Origin: a bacterium
GTDB lineage: Bacteria; Spirochaetota; UBA4802; UBA5550
Reading direction: 5' to 3'
Assembly: GCA_024224995.1 (NCBI GenBank)
Contig: JAAENB010000518.1
Coordinates: 1-28,023 of the forward strand
DNA: 28,023 nt
The notes below the pieces were generated by a model. The model was not told the DNA's origin. It was given only the letters and a program-made list of their open reading frames with translations, and ran no database searches. Below, piece by piece: positions 20,320 through 27,973 of the stretch; within the stretch, counting starts at the first letter, position 1, and each line of letters starts with the position of its first letter. Position numbers and translations under genes: made by a program.

Positions 20320-23300
20320 ATGGAACTGCTAAACAGAACAATTAATAACCGGTATAAGGTATATGAAAAAATAGGCCCTGGTGGAATGAGCAGCCTCTAC
20401 CGGGCCTATGACCTGTCAAATAATAATACTCCTGTTGCGGTGAAAGTCCTTAACAGCAAAGTCACCTCCAACAGGATCGAAGATATTATCCGGTTTAGAT
20501 CGGAAGCGGAACTTGTTTCCAGGCTTTCACATGAGAATATTGTGAGCATTTATGAAGTTGGTGAGGTCTTTGAACTGAATTATATTGTTATGGAATATAT
20601 TCAGGGAGAGAGTCTTCAGGACATTCTTGCCCGTAATACTTTTCCCGGAGATTTTTCTATCAACCGTGCCATTGATTCTGTTCTCCGGCTTTGTAAAGCC
20701 CTTGAATATATTCACAGCAACGCGGTGATTCACCGGGACCTTAAACCCGGGAATGTTTTAGTAACCAATGATGGTCAGATTAAACTGATCGATTTTGGCC
20801 TTGCCCATGTTAAAGATTTCGACGCCATAATCGATTCCGGAGAGATTGCCGGTACTTTTGGCTATATTTCTCCCGAACAAAGCGGTACTATTCGAAGAAC
20901 CGTAGACGAACGAAGCGATCTCTATTCCGTTGGAGTTATCCTCTACCAGCTTCTTACGGGAAAACTCCCTTTCGAAGGTGATGATATTTGCTCGGTTATC
21001 CACCAGCAAATCGCCAGAGTTCCCGATGCGCCCGGTACTCTTATGCCCGAAGTCCCGGAGATCCTGGATAAGATCGTCTTAAAACTTCTGGAAAAGGAAC
21101 CGGAAAACAGGTATCAAAGCGCCAGGGGACTTCTCCATGACCTGGAAAAGTTTTCCCGGGGCCAGCGGGAATTTATCCTGGGTCTTAACGACCGGTTCAT
21201 TAAGCTGAGCTACCGTTCCAGGCTGGTTGGCCGGGAAAATGAACTGGACTTTCTCCGGGATCTGTTTAATCGTTCCAGGGATGGGGATGGAAGAGTCTGT
21301 TTTGTCAGCGGCGGCGCGGGCAGAGGAAAAACCCGGCTTGTTGAAGAATTAAAAGACTATGTTAATCAGAGCGAAGGGATACTGCTTGAAGGCAAATGCT
21401 TTACTCAAAGCAATAAAACTCCCTATGAACCATTTAAAGAAGTACTCAACTCATACCTTAATAATTTCGCGACCTATTCCGAAACCAGGAAACAAGAGAT
21501 CTCCGCGCAGGTCCGGGACGAATTCAAAGACCTGGGTGAAATTATTATCAAACTGAATCCCCGTATGGAGGAGATTCTTGGACCCTGTACCAGCCTTGTT
21601 CCCCTGGAAACGGACCGGGAAAATGACCGGTTCCTGGTGGTGGTTAGCCAGTTTTTTAGAAGACTGAGCCTTATCGAAAATGGACTGGTCCTGGTTGTTG
21701 AGGACCTGCACTGGACCGACGGCGGTACCATTAACCTCCTTACGGTTATTCTCAAAAATATTGAAGAATACCCCCTGTTCATTGTTGCTACCTATAGAGA
21801 GAAAGAGGTTGTTGATAATCATATTCTTGGCGGCTTTTTAAGCAATACCAGGGAAAAAAATTCCCGTAGTATCCGGGTGTTTGAAGAGATCTCCCTGGAC
21901 CTTTTTGACCAGGAAACAACCAGGCAATTCGTTGCAGGGCTGCTCCTTGAAGAAGTAGACAATATTAAAGATATTAGTGAATTTATTTTTAATAAAAGCA
22001 AAGGGAATCCCTTCTTTATTATCGAGGTTGTGAAAAACCTTATTAACGAGGGCGCCCTCACGTATGAAGAGAACTCCTGGATTGTAGACGCCGAAGCCCT
22101 TGATAAGATCGAGATATCTCCCACTATTGTTGAAGTCATTATCAAAAGGATTCACTTGCTGGATCTTAAAGAACGTGATATTTTATCGTATGCCGCTGTT
22201 ATTGGCAAGGAATTCAACCTGGAGCTCCTGTTCAGGCTTAGTGACCTTGATGCCGCGGAAATTGTCCGCATTGCAGACAAAGCTATTGAACTCCAGATGC
22301 TGGAAGCTGTTTCGAGCAAAAAAGGAAAAATCCGTTTTGTGCACGACAGGATCAAAGAAGCCTTTTACGAACATATTGGTGTCGAAAAAAGAAAAGAACT
22401 TCATTTGAGCGTTGCGTATGTTATGGAAGACATGAACCGTGACGATATAGAAAAAATTATTTATGACCTTGCCTGGCATTTTCTTGAAGCCGGTGAAAAA
22501 GAAAAAGCCGTTGGATATATTTTTCCCGCCGGGCTTAAAGCAAAAGAAAATTATGCCAACGAGGTGGCCATTAAGTATTTTAATAACGCTATTGAATACT
22601 TTGAAGAATCAAACCTTGAAGGGAATAAATTATGGATCGAGTGCAAAGAAGAACTTGGTGAGATCTATCTTACCATTGGCCGGTACGACCAGGCGCTACA
22701 GCTCTTTAACGAAATTTTGCCCTATATTCAAAGTGAAGTTAAAGAGTCGACTATTTACAAACAAATCAGTAATGCTTTTTACCGCCGCGGTTTCTGGCAT
22801 GAGTGTGAAAAATATGCTGTTAAAGGCCTGGCCCTGCTTGGTGAAACCCTGCCTGTTTCCAGGGTCGCTGTCGCGGGCTCTCTCTTAAAAGAGATTCCCA
22901 TTCACCTGCTTCACCTGGCCTTTCCCCGGTTTTTTGTCCGCAGCAAAGAAAAAGCCGATGCTGAAAGATATAAAATGATCGCCAACTATTATGAATTTTT
23001 AGCAATGATGTACTCTCTCTACCTGCCTATCAAACTGTTCCGTCTGGACCTCCGTATGTTAAACCTGTCGGAACGGAATATTGGTCCTTCTAAAGAACTG
23101 GAAAAGGCTACTACGATTCATGGCTCCTTATGCATGACCCTGGGGTTTTTCGGCCTTGCCAGGCGCTATTTTAACAAAAGCCTGGTCTTAAATTCCCAGC
23201 TTGAACATGATTGGGGGAAAGCGAAAAATCTTCAGATGCAGGGCTATTATTTCGAATGGCAGGGCGACTTTGAAAATAGTAAAAACCATTTTGAGAAAAG

Positions 23301-25089
23301 TTTTGAAATATTTAATAAATTGGGCGATACAAAAGAACTGGGTATGGTGCTTAACGGCTTGTATCATTGTTATTATTATACTGCCGATTTCGACAACGCC
23401 ATCATTACCAATGACCGTTTATTCGAGATCAGCAACCGGACCGATGATTTCTACTTTACCACTGCCTCCCATCTCTATTATGCCCAGTACTTTCGTGAAA
23501 CCGGCAGCCTGGACACCGCCGAAGAGTATGCCCGTAAAGCCATTTCTCTGAGCAAGGAAAAAGAGATCTGGTTTAATTATTGTACTTCTTCTATTGAACT
23601 GGGCTGGATCTTTCTGGAAAGAGGGGACGCTCACAGCGCTGTTGAATGCCTTGAAAAAGCCGCCCGGATCAATCAGGGCGCGCACTTTCTTAAACAGTAC
23701 CTGGTTCCTCTCTATTATACCCTGGCTCTTGCCTATATCCATGATTACATTCACCGGGAACAGGAACTGTCGGCTCATGACCGCAAGATGTATGTTTTAA
23801 AAATAAAAAAAGCCTGTACTGCCGCTTTAAAAAAAGCTAAAAAATGGCCCACGCACCTGGGCAGCGCTTTGCTGGCTTTTGCCTGCTTTTGCGTCATTAT
23901 CCGCAAGAATAAAAAAGCTATTAAATTTTTCGAACTGGCTATTTCTCATTGCGAAAAGATCGGCAGAAAATATGAAGAAGCCAGGATCCGCTATGAATAC
24001 GGTCTTTTTCTTTCCCAGGCCGGGGACAGCGAAAGCTCCCGGAAAAGCTTTGAATCTTCTTACCGGCTTTTTTCTGAAATAGGCGCCCGGCTTTATGTTG
24101 GACGGTTGGGCGGTCTTCTGGGTATTAAAGAAAATGAGGAAGATCAAAGCTCTTCTATTCAAAGGATCCTTAATAAGGAACGGGCTTCCCTGGTTAATGA
24201 CATGAGTCAGCGTATTGCCCATCTTTCCAGTGTTGATCAACTCTATGAAGAGGTTATTAGCAAAGCCGTGGAAATTACCGGCGCCCAGAGAGGCTATCTT
24301 TTTGTGGAAAACCGGAAAAGCGGAGACCTGGAACTGGTTAGTTCCCGGGATATTGTTGGCTCTTCCGGTATGCAATACTCCAAAGAAATCGTGGATAAAG
24401 TCTTCTCCTCTGAAGAGTCTATTATTACTACGGACGCGAAAGAAGAAGAACGATATAAAAATTATCAGAGTATTATTTCTTTTAACCTGCTGTCTATTCT
24501 CGCTGTTCCCGCTACCCTGCGGGGCCGGACGGTTGGTGTCTGCTATCTCGACAATCCTCTTTCACGCGGCGTCTTTACCGAAGAAAATATGGACCTGTTA
24601 AAATTTTTCCTGCACCAGGGCGCTGTTTCCGTTGAAAACGCCTTTTTCCTGGAACGGTTTAGAAACCCCCGGAAAGAGTCTCAAAAAGAGGACTCCCATG
24701 AGTCTAAAGATTCTCAGATCATTACCTCTGCTACGGAAGATAAGATTAAAAAATCGCTGGCATACATTGACGAAAATTATGCCTCCGACATCTCCCGCGA
24801 AGGCCTGGCTGCCTCCCTGGACATTAGCCCCAATCATTTGGGGAAATTTTTTAAGATCTTTACCGGTAAAAAGATCGGTGAATATATTAATGAACTCCGG
24901 GTTAACGAAGCTGCGAAACTCCTCCGCGAAACCGATACCAATATTATCGATATTGCCTATACTGTGGGGTTTGAAAGCCTGCGGACGTTTAACCGCGCGT
25001 TTCTTAAGATTAAGGATGTTACGCCGAAGGAGTTTCGGGAGAATCCTCCGCAGGCGCTCGATTCCCCCCAGCCCCCGGAGGGGGCGTAA
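20320..25089 (+). CDS. Giant Ser/Thr protein kinase - AAA ATPase - TPR - GAF - AraC-type DNA-binding protein
   Basis: A 1589-residue cytoplasmic signalling protein. Residues 10-280 are a complete Hanks-type kinase: GPGGMSS loop (19-25), Lys42 in VAVK, HRDLKPGN (138-145), DFG (158-160), and GTFGYISPEQ activation segment. At 300-700 lies an AAA_16/PknK-type ATPase: Walker A GGAGRGKT (331-338), Walker B LVLVVEDLHW (456-465). About 740-1280 is a helical TPR-like repeat region (e.g. EIYLTIGRYDQALQLFNEI). A GAF domain spans about 1285-1450 (ITGAQRGYLFVENR, LSILAVPATLRGRTVGVCYLDN). An AraC-type double helix-turn-helix occupies about 1475-1575 (SREGLAASLDISPNHLGKFFK, IIDIAYTVGFESLRTFNRAF). Relatives usually end in a histidine kinase or nothing; the AraC end is unusual and implies direct gene control. 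No membrane segment. The C-terminal tail SPQPPEGA is encoded by a dispersed repeat. Targets are unknown. Confidence 0.93.
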   Translation: MELLNRTINNRYKVYEKIGPGGMSSLYRAYDLSNNNTPVAVKVLNSKVTSNRIEDIIRFRSEAELVSRLSHENIVSIYEVGEVFELNYIVMEYIQGESLQDILARNTFPGDFSINRAIDSVLRLCKALEYIHSNAVIHRDLKPGNVLVTNDGQIKLIDFGLAHVKDFDAIIDSGEIAGTFGYISPEQSGTIRRTVDERSDLYSVGVILYQLLTGKLPFEGDDICSVIHQQIARVPDAPGTLMPEVPEILDKIVLKLLEKEPENRYQSARGLLHDLEKFSRGQREFILGLNDRFIKLSYRSRLVGRENELDFLRDLFNRSRDGDGRVCFVSGGAGRGKTRLVEELKDYVNQSEGILLEGKCFTQSNKTPYEPFKEVLNSYLNNFATYSETRKQEISAQVRDEFKDLGEIIIKLNPRMEEILGPCTSLVPLETDRENDRFLVVVSQFFRRLSLIENGLVLVVEDLHWTDGGTINLLTVILKNIEEYPLFIVATYREKEVVDNHILGGFLSNTREKNSRSIRVFEEISLDLFDQETTRQFVAGLLLEEVDNIKDISEFIFNKSKGNPFFIIEVVKNLINEGALTYEENSWIVDAEALDKIEISPTIVEVIIKRIHLLDLKERDILSYAAVIGKEFNLELLFRLSDLDAAEIVRIADKAIELQMLEAVSSKKGKIRFVHDRIKEAFYEHIGVEKRKELHLSVAYVMEDMNRDDIEKIIYDLAWHFLEAGEKEKAVGYIFPAGLKAKENYANEVAIKYFNNAIEYFEESNLEGNKLWIECKEELGEIYLTIGRYDQALQLFNEILPYIQSEVKESTIYKQISNAFYRRGFWHECEKYAVKGLALLGETLPVSRVAVAGSLLKEIPIHLLHLAFPRFFVRSKEKADAERYKMIANYYEFLAMMYSLYLPIKLFRLDLRMLNLSERNIGPSKELEKATTIHGSLCMTLGFFGLARRYFNKSLVLNSQLEHDWGKAKNLQMQGYYFEWQGDFENSKNHFEKSFEIFNKLGDTKELGMVLNGLYHCYYYTADFDNAIITNDRLFEISNRTDDFYFTTASHLYYAQYFRETGSLDTAEEYARKAISLSKEKEIWFNYCTSSIELGWIFLERGDAHSAVECLEKAARINQGAHFLKQYLVPLYYTLALAYIHDYIHREQELSAHDRKMYVLKIKKACTAALKKAKKWPTHLGSALLAFACFCVIIRKNKKAIKFFELAISHCEKIGRKYEEARIRYEYGLFLSQAGDSESSRKSFESSYRLFSEIGARLYVGRLGGLLGIKENEEDQSSSIQRILNKERASLVNDMSQRIAHLSSVDQLYEEVISKAVEITGAQRGYLFVENRKSGDLELVSSRDIVGSSGMQYSKEIVDKVFSSEESIITTDAKEEERYKNYQSIISFNLLSILAVPATLRGRTVGVCYLDNPLSRGVFTEENMDLLKFFLHQGAVSVENAFFLERFRNPRKESQKEDSHESKDSQIITSATEDKIKKSLAYIDENYASDISREGLAASLDISPNHLGKFFKIFTGKKIGEYINELRVNEAAKLLRETDTNIIDIAYTVGFESLRTFNRAFLKIKDVTPKEFRENPPQALDSPQPPEGA
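25064..25085 (+). repeat. Dispersed C/G-rich 22-mer forming the kinase gene's 3' end
   Basis: Six C, AG, five C, GGA, five G, C: the same 22-bp pattern as 8083-8104 with four substitutions. It encodes the end of the kinase (PQPPEGA) up to the stop codon, and its C5/G5 arms can fold as a hairpin. Confidence 0.55.
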
Positions 25090-25185
25090 GAGTTTTTGGA
25101 GAGCACCTGCCCCGGCCGGGCCGGAAAAAAATACGGAAGAAACTGTGGTTATACCGGGGACAATTTTGCGAAGATGCTCCGGGCA

Positions 25186-25275
25186 AGGTGTGCGACCCCT
25201 GCGAGGTGTGCGACCCCTGCGAGGTGTGCGACCCCTGCGAGGTGTGCGACCCCTGCGAGGTGTGCGACCCCTGCG
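25186..25275. repeat. Five perfect tandem copies of an 18-bp unit
   Basis: AGGTGTGCGACCCCTGCG is repeated five times without a mismatch (25186, 25204, 25222, 25240, 25258). Its core GTGCGACCCCTGCG also occurs singly at 12604-12617 and 13762-13775. Perfect identity suggests recent expansion and likely copy-number variation among strains. Confidence 0.9.
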
Positions 25276-25319
25276 AGGGGCGTTTTGCAAAGATGCTTCG
25301 GGCAATATCTTTGGGAAAA

Positions 25320-25392
25320 GGCCCGTAGAGGCGTTGCACTGCAACGTCTCTGAAACCAACCCTTGCTACGGTTCTCCTAAACGGGCTCTTTT
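25320..25392 (+). terminator. Possible terminator of the giant kinase gene
   Basis: GCCCGT (25321-25326) and ACGGGC (25381-25386) can pair around the nested GTAG hairpin, and the right arm is followed by TCTTTT. The loop is long (about 54 nt), so efficiency is uncertain. Confidence 0.35.
25325..25352 (+). repeat. GTAG-type palindrome (REP-like)
   Basis: GTAGAGGCGTTGCACTGCAACGTCTCTG pattern: an 11-bp stem (25327-25337 with 25341-25351, one G-T pair) and loop ACT. Similar GTAGAGACG..CGTCTCT palindromes are widespread interspersed repeats in several bacterial phyla (established knowledge). It lies inside the larger GCCCGT/ACGGGC stem that ends the kinase transcript. Confidence 0.55.
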
Positions 25393-25449
25393 ATAAAACG
25401 GACTTCTCTGTAAAACAAACTCCTTTATAATACAGGCTCTATCTAAAAC
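25382..25449. repeat. Four degenerate 17-bp tandem units
   Basis: Units begin CGGGCTC, CGGACTT, CAAACTC, CAGGCTC at 25382, 25399, 25416 and 25433, each ending in TAAAA or similar. The last unit includes the stop and final Phe codon of the TonB-receptor gene. Confidence 0.45.
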
Positions 25450-27752
25450 TTCAGCGTATACTCAAGCCCGCCGTAAAAATTTCTCCCTGTCTGAGGGTTA
25501 TACTTCAATGTTTCAACAAAGGGATACGCGTCAATGCCGGCATATTTGGCATCAAAAACGTTATTCACTTCACTATGAATTTTGAAGTTTTGAATAATTT
25601 CATAACTCAGAATAACGTCCATAACGAAGTATTTATCATGCTTGTTATCCGGGTTATTATAACTGTCGGTATCGGTAGAAGCATTGGTGTTTTTAATCCT
25701 CCTGGCATACCAGTCATGAAAATAGATATTGTCTATACCCACATAAAGTCCTTTAACCGGCACTGCCGAGATGCGGACCTTACCGCTAAAGAGCGGCGAC
25801 ATTCTGAGGTTATCTATATCACCATTGCTGCTGGGGAGTGTTTCCCATCCTTTGATGAAACTGAGGTAAATATCGCTGCTCAGCTTGATAGCTTCAACGA
25901 TGTTTCTTATGTGAACAATACCGTCAACTCCTATTACTGTTGCTTTTGCGCTATTGTCGTTGGAGTAGGTTGTAATGGTAGTAGTATTGACATCGTTAAA
26001 TGAGCCGGGATATGTTGAACCGGCTATCGTCGTTGTACTTATCATATTTTTAAGTAAATTGAGGTACCCCACAATTTCCAGCGATATTGCTTTATTCAAG
26101 AGGTGCCGAAATCCAAGTTCATAAGAAGTTAATTTTTCAGGTTCAAGATTTGGGTTCGGTACATCAACATATTGAATTAAACCACCGTTATTTGAAGCAA
26201 TCGAATGATACGCGTAATAAGGAGCAGGAGCCTTAAACGCCATACCAAAAGAAGCCCTTACCGAAGTATCCTTTGAAAAATTAAACTGCCCCGCAACCCG
26301 TGGATTGGCTGTATAATCATACTTCGAGTGATAATCAAACCGGCCGCCAGCCATAATATTAAACATATCCGTAGAATACGCAGCCTGGAGAAAACCGGCA
26401 ATATTATAATAGGTCAGGGGATTATTTCCAAAATCACCAAAAAAAGCATCCGAAGGAAGCTTGTTTGTACTGAAAGGGCTGTAATTACTTTCGGTAAAAG
26501 CAGAAGTCAGGTCATTGGTCTGAGGCAGCGCTCCGGAATACTGGAAAGAAATCCCCCCAACCATCTCAAGACTTTTCAGCACATTCCACACAATAACTTC
26601 TTCAAATAAAATATCATCGGAAGCCTGGTATTTATATGCCTTATACGCCGAGGCCGAAGCATAAGTGAAATTAAAATAGGAGTCATTATCCATCCGGTAC
26701 CGCAGGTAGGACAGATTACTTTTGAAATTCATCTTGCCAACATCAACCGTATGCTGTAAAGCAACACGCTGAATGGTTTCGCCCCAGATGGCATCTTCCG
26801 AGTCGTAATAGTAGAGGTTGGTAACCTGGCCAATGGAACTGTGCTGGCTCCGGTACATATAATCATAGCTCAAGGTAAAATCCCAAAAAAGGATCTGGGT
26901 ACCAAAGCTGTAATCATTCCTGGGCAGGTCTTTGAACCGGCCGGTAATATTATTGCTGTCGCCAACGGTACCGGTAACACCGCCATATTCTTCAGCACGA
27001 TACACATCATCATACCCACCAGTAATATTTTGATCCAACAGCTTACTATACAAGCCATACACAATAAACTGCACCCGGCTCTCATCTTCCCCCACACTAA
27101 AAGCCGCATAGGCATTATTATACGTCCCAAAATTACCATGGGTATCAATCTTATTCCGGGTCTCCACCCGCACCATATTTTCCTTGGGCGCAAAGGTGAT
27201 AATGTTGATAACCCCGGCAACAGCATCAGCGCCGTAGAGGGCCGAAGCCGGACCATTGATAATCTCAATCCGGTCAACATTCTTCATATTGATCTGGTCG
27301 CCAATAGGCAGCCCGCTCACGACCGAGGGAGTAATGGGCATACCATTAACCAGGAATTTTGTATAATAATTCCCAAAGAGCCCGCGCATGGTAAAGGTTT
27401 CCCCTTCAATACCCGAACCGGGCTGAGAAACACGAATACCGGCATAATCTTTAAGCGCGTCAACCAGGGTAACGTAGTTATTATTCAGGATCTCTTTACG
27501 GGTAATAACATGAATGGTCACGGGCAAATCACGGATACTCCGGGCCGAACGGCTGGCAGTAGTAACCGTGGCGCCCAAAAGGTCTTCGAGCTCGAAAAAG
27601 GAAAGCTCCTCATCTTCTCTGGGAAAGACAGCTCCCGATAAATCATCGCCAGGCACCAGCTTATCTTCGGTAACAGCCTGGGCAAACACGACAGAAGACA
27701 GGGAAACAGAGAGCAAAATAAGCAATAAGGTCTTGAGAAATACTTTGATCAT
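25443..27752 (-). CDS. TonB-dependent outer-membrane receptor
   Basis: A 769-residue receptor that would import a scarce ligand through the outer membrane using TonB-ExbBD energy. After a signal peptide (to about 25, FAQA), ELEDLLGATVTTASRSARSIRDLPVTIHVITRKEI leads into a plug domain (about 60-180) with the classic ALKDYAGIRVSQPG, TMRGLFGNYYTKFLVNGMP, and VDRIEIINGPASALYGADAVAGVINIIT. The rest is a 22-strand-type barrel ending in Phe (YGGLEYTLKF) with the usual NVFDAKY near the C-terminus. The sequence looks like the colicin I/vitamin B12-type group, but the ligand cannot be told. I chose ATG 27752 because GGAGG is 7 nt upstream; a TTG at 27758 in frame would crowd that site. No ExbB/TonB gene is adjacent. 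Its leader holds the tandem element at 27772-27896, which probably regulates it. Confidence 0.93.
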   Translation of the reverse strand: MIKVFLKTLLLILLSVSLSSVVFAQAVTEDKLVPGDDLSGAVFPREDEELSFFELEDLLGATVTTASRSARSIRDLPVTIHVITRKEILNNNYVTLVDALKDYAGIRVSQPGSGIEGETFTMRGLFGNYYTKFLVNGMPITPSVVSGLPIGDQINMKNVDRIEIINGPASALYGADAVAGVINIITFAPKENMVRVETRNKIDTHGNFGTYNNAYAAFSVGEDESRVQFIVYGLYSKLLDQNITGGYDDVYRAEEYGGVTGTVGDSNNITGRFKDLPRNDYSFGTQILFWDFTLSYDYMYRSQHSSIGQVTNLYYYDSEDAIWGETIQRVALQHTVDVGKMNFKSNLSYLRYRMDNDSYFNFTYASASAYKAYKYQASDDILFEEVIVWNVLKSLEMVGGISFQYSGALPQTNDLTSAFTESNYSPFSTNKLPSDAFFGDFGNNPLTYYNIAGFLQAAYSTDMFNIMAGGRFDYHSKYDYTANPRVAGQFNFSKDTSVRASFGMAFKAPAPYYAYHSIASNNGGLIQYVDVPNPNLEPEKLTSYELGFRHLLNKAISLEIVGYLNLLKNMISTTTIAGSTYPGSFNDVNTTTITTYSNDNSAKATVIGVDGIVHIRNIVEAIKLSSDIYLSFIKGWETLPSSNGDIDNLRMSPLFSGKVRISAVPVKGLYVGIDNIYFHDWYARRIKNTNASTDTDSYNNPDNKHDKYFVMDVILSYEIIQNFKIHSEVNNVFDAKYAGIDAYPFVETLKYNPQTGRNFYGGLEYTLKF

Positions 27753-27771
27753 AATCAAACCTCCGAAAAGA

Positions 27772-27896
27772 CGGCAATAAAGAGCTCTGAGGTCAATTAA
27801 TTGACTAAATAATGAAACCCATTATGCCGGAAAACGGCAATATAGAGCTCTGAGGTCAATTAATTGACTACTTTTCTAATGGAACCCATTATGCCG
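27772..27896 (-). promoter_or_regulatory. Two tandem structured leader elements upstream of the TonB receptor
   Basis: Two units (27835-27896 and 27772-27829, 62 and 58 nt) share CGGCATAATGGGTT, GTCAATTAATTGAC, CCTCAGAGCTCT and a closing TTGCCG. Each can fold on the minus strand as an outer stem CGGCA/TGCCG, a hairpin TAATGG-GTT-YCATTA (C in one unit, U in the other, both able to pair with G) and a hairpin GTCAA-TTAA-TTGAC. They end about 20 nt before the start codon, just ahead of GGAGG. The 14-bp palindromes are 63 bp apart (six helical turns), so paired operator sites are the rival explanation. I match it to no riboswitch class that I know. Confidence 0.7.
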
Positions 27897-27927
27897 AATG
27901 AAAGATTTAGCACTTTCTATTAATATA

Positions 27928-27953
27928 ATTATACATATTTAGGGAAAAGTCAA
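27928..27953 (-). promoter_or_regulatory. Candidate promoter upstream of the TonB-receptor leader
   Basis: Minus-strand TTGACT (27948-27953) and a perfect TATAAT (27928-27933), but only 14 nt apart; a nearby AATTAT gives 17 nt. Either would start near 27921 or a few bases beyond and place both tandem units inside a leader of about 165-170 nt. Confidence 0.35.
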
Positions 27954-27973
27954 TTTTTTATTTTGTATAAAAA

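Larger units (their letters stand above)
25090..25442. other. Repeat-rich spacer between convergent kinase and TonB-receptor genes
   Basis: A 353-bp stretch without a credible gene. It contains a 23-bp direct repeat pair (25164-25186, 25283-25305) flanking five 18-bp tandem repeats (25186-25275), a GTAG palindrome (25325-25352), a possible terminator for the kinase gene (25320-25392), and four degenerate 17-bp units (25382-25449). Long frames over it on both strands translate the 18-mer as repeated six-residue units and are artefacts. Confidence 0.7.

Noticed and set aside
23827..24375. A 182-codon minus-strand frame inside the giant kinase gene
   Set aside because: Fully contained antisense to the TPR/GAF coding region; no start signals and no recognisable domain.
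25186..25275. Tandem repeats considered as a CRISPR array
   Set aside because: The units are directly adjacent with no spacers between them, so it is a minisatellite and not CRISPR.
24598..25396. Long open frames on both strands across the kinase 3' end and the 18-bp repeats, with a repeated six-residue unit
   Set aside because: They are shadows of the kinase frame extended by an 18-bp repeat, a multiple of three that stays open in several frames; no ribosome-binding site, no known domain.
26841..27641. A 266-codon plus-strand frame antisense to the TonB receptor
   Set aside because: The minus-strand frame has unmistakable TonB plug and barrel motifs; the antisense product is rich in Ile/His/Asn-type antisense residues with no motif.
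27772..27896. Cobalamin riboswitch or Fur box ahead of the TonB receptor
   Set aside because: The leader is too short and lacks a B12-box-like core; the palindrome GTCAATTAATTGAC does not resemble the GATAATGATAATCATTATC-type Fur site.
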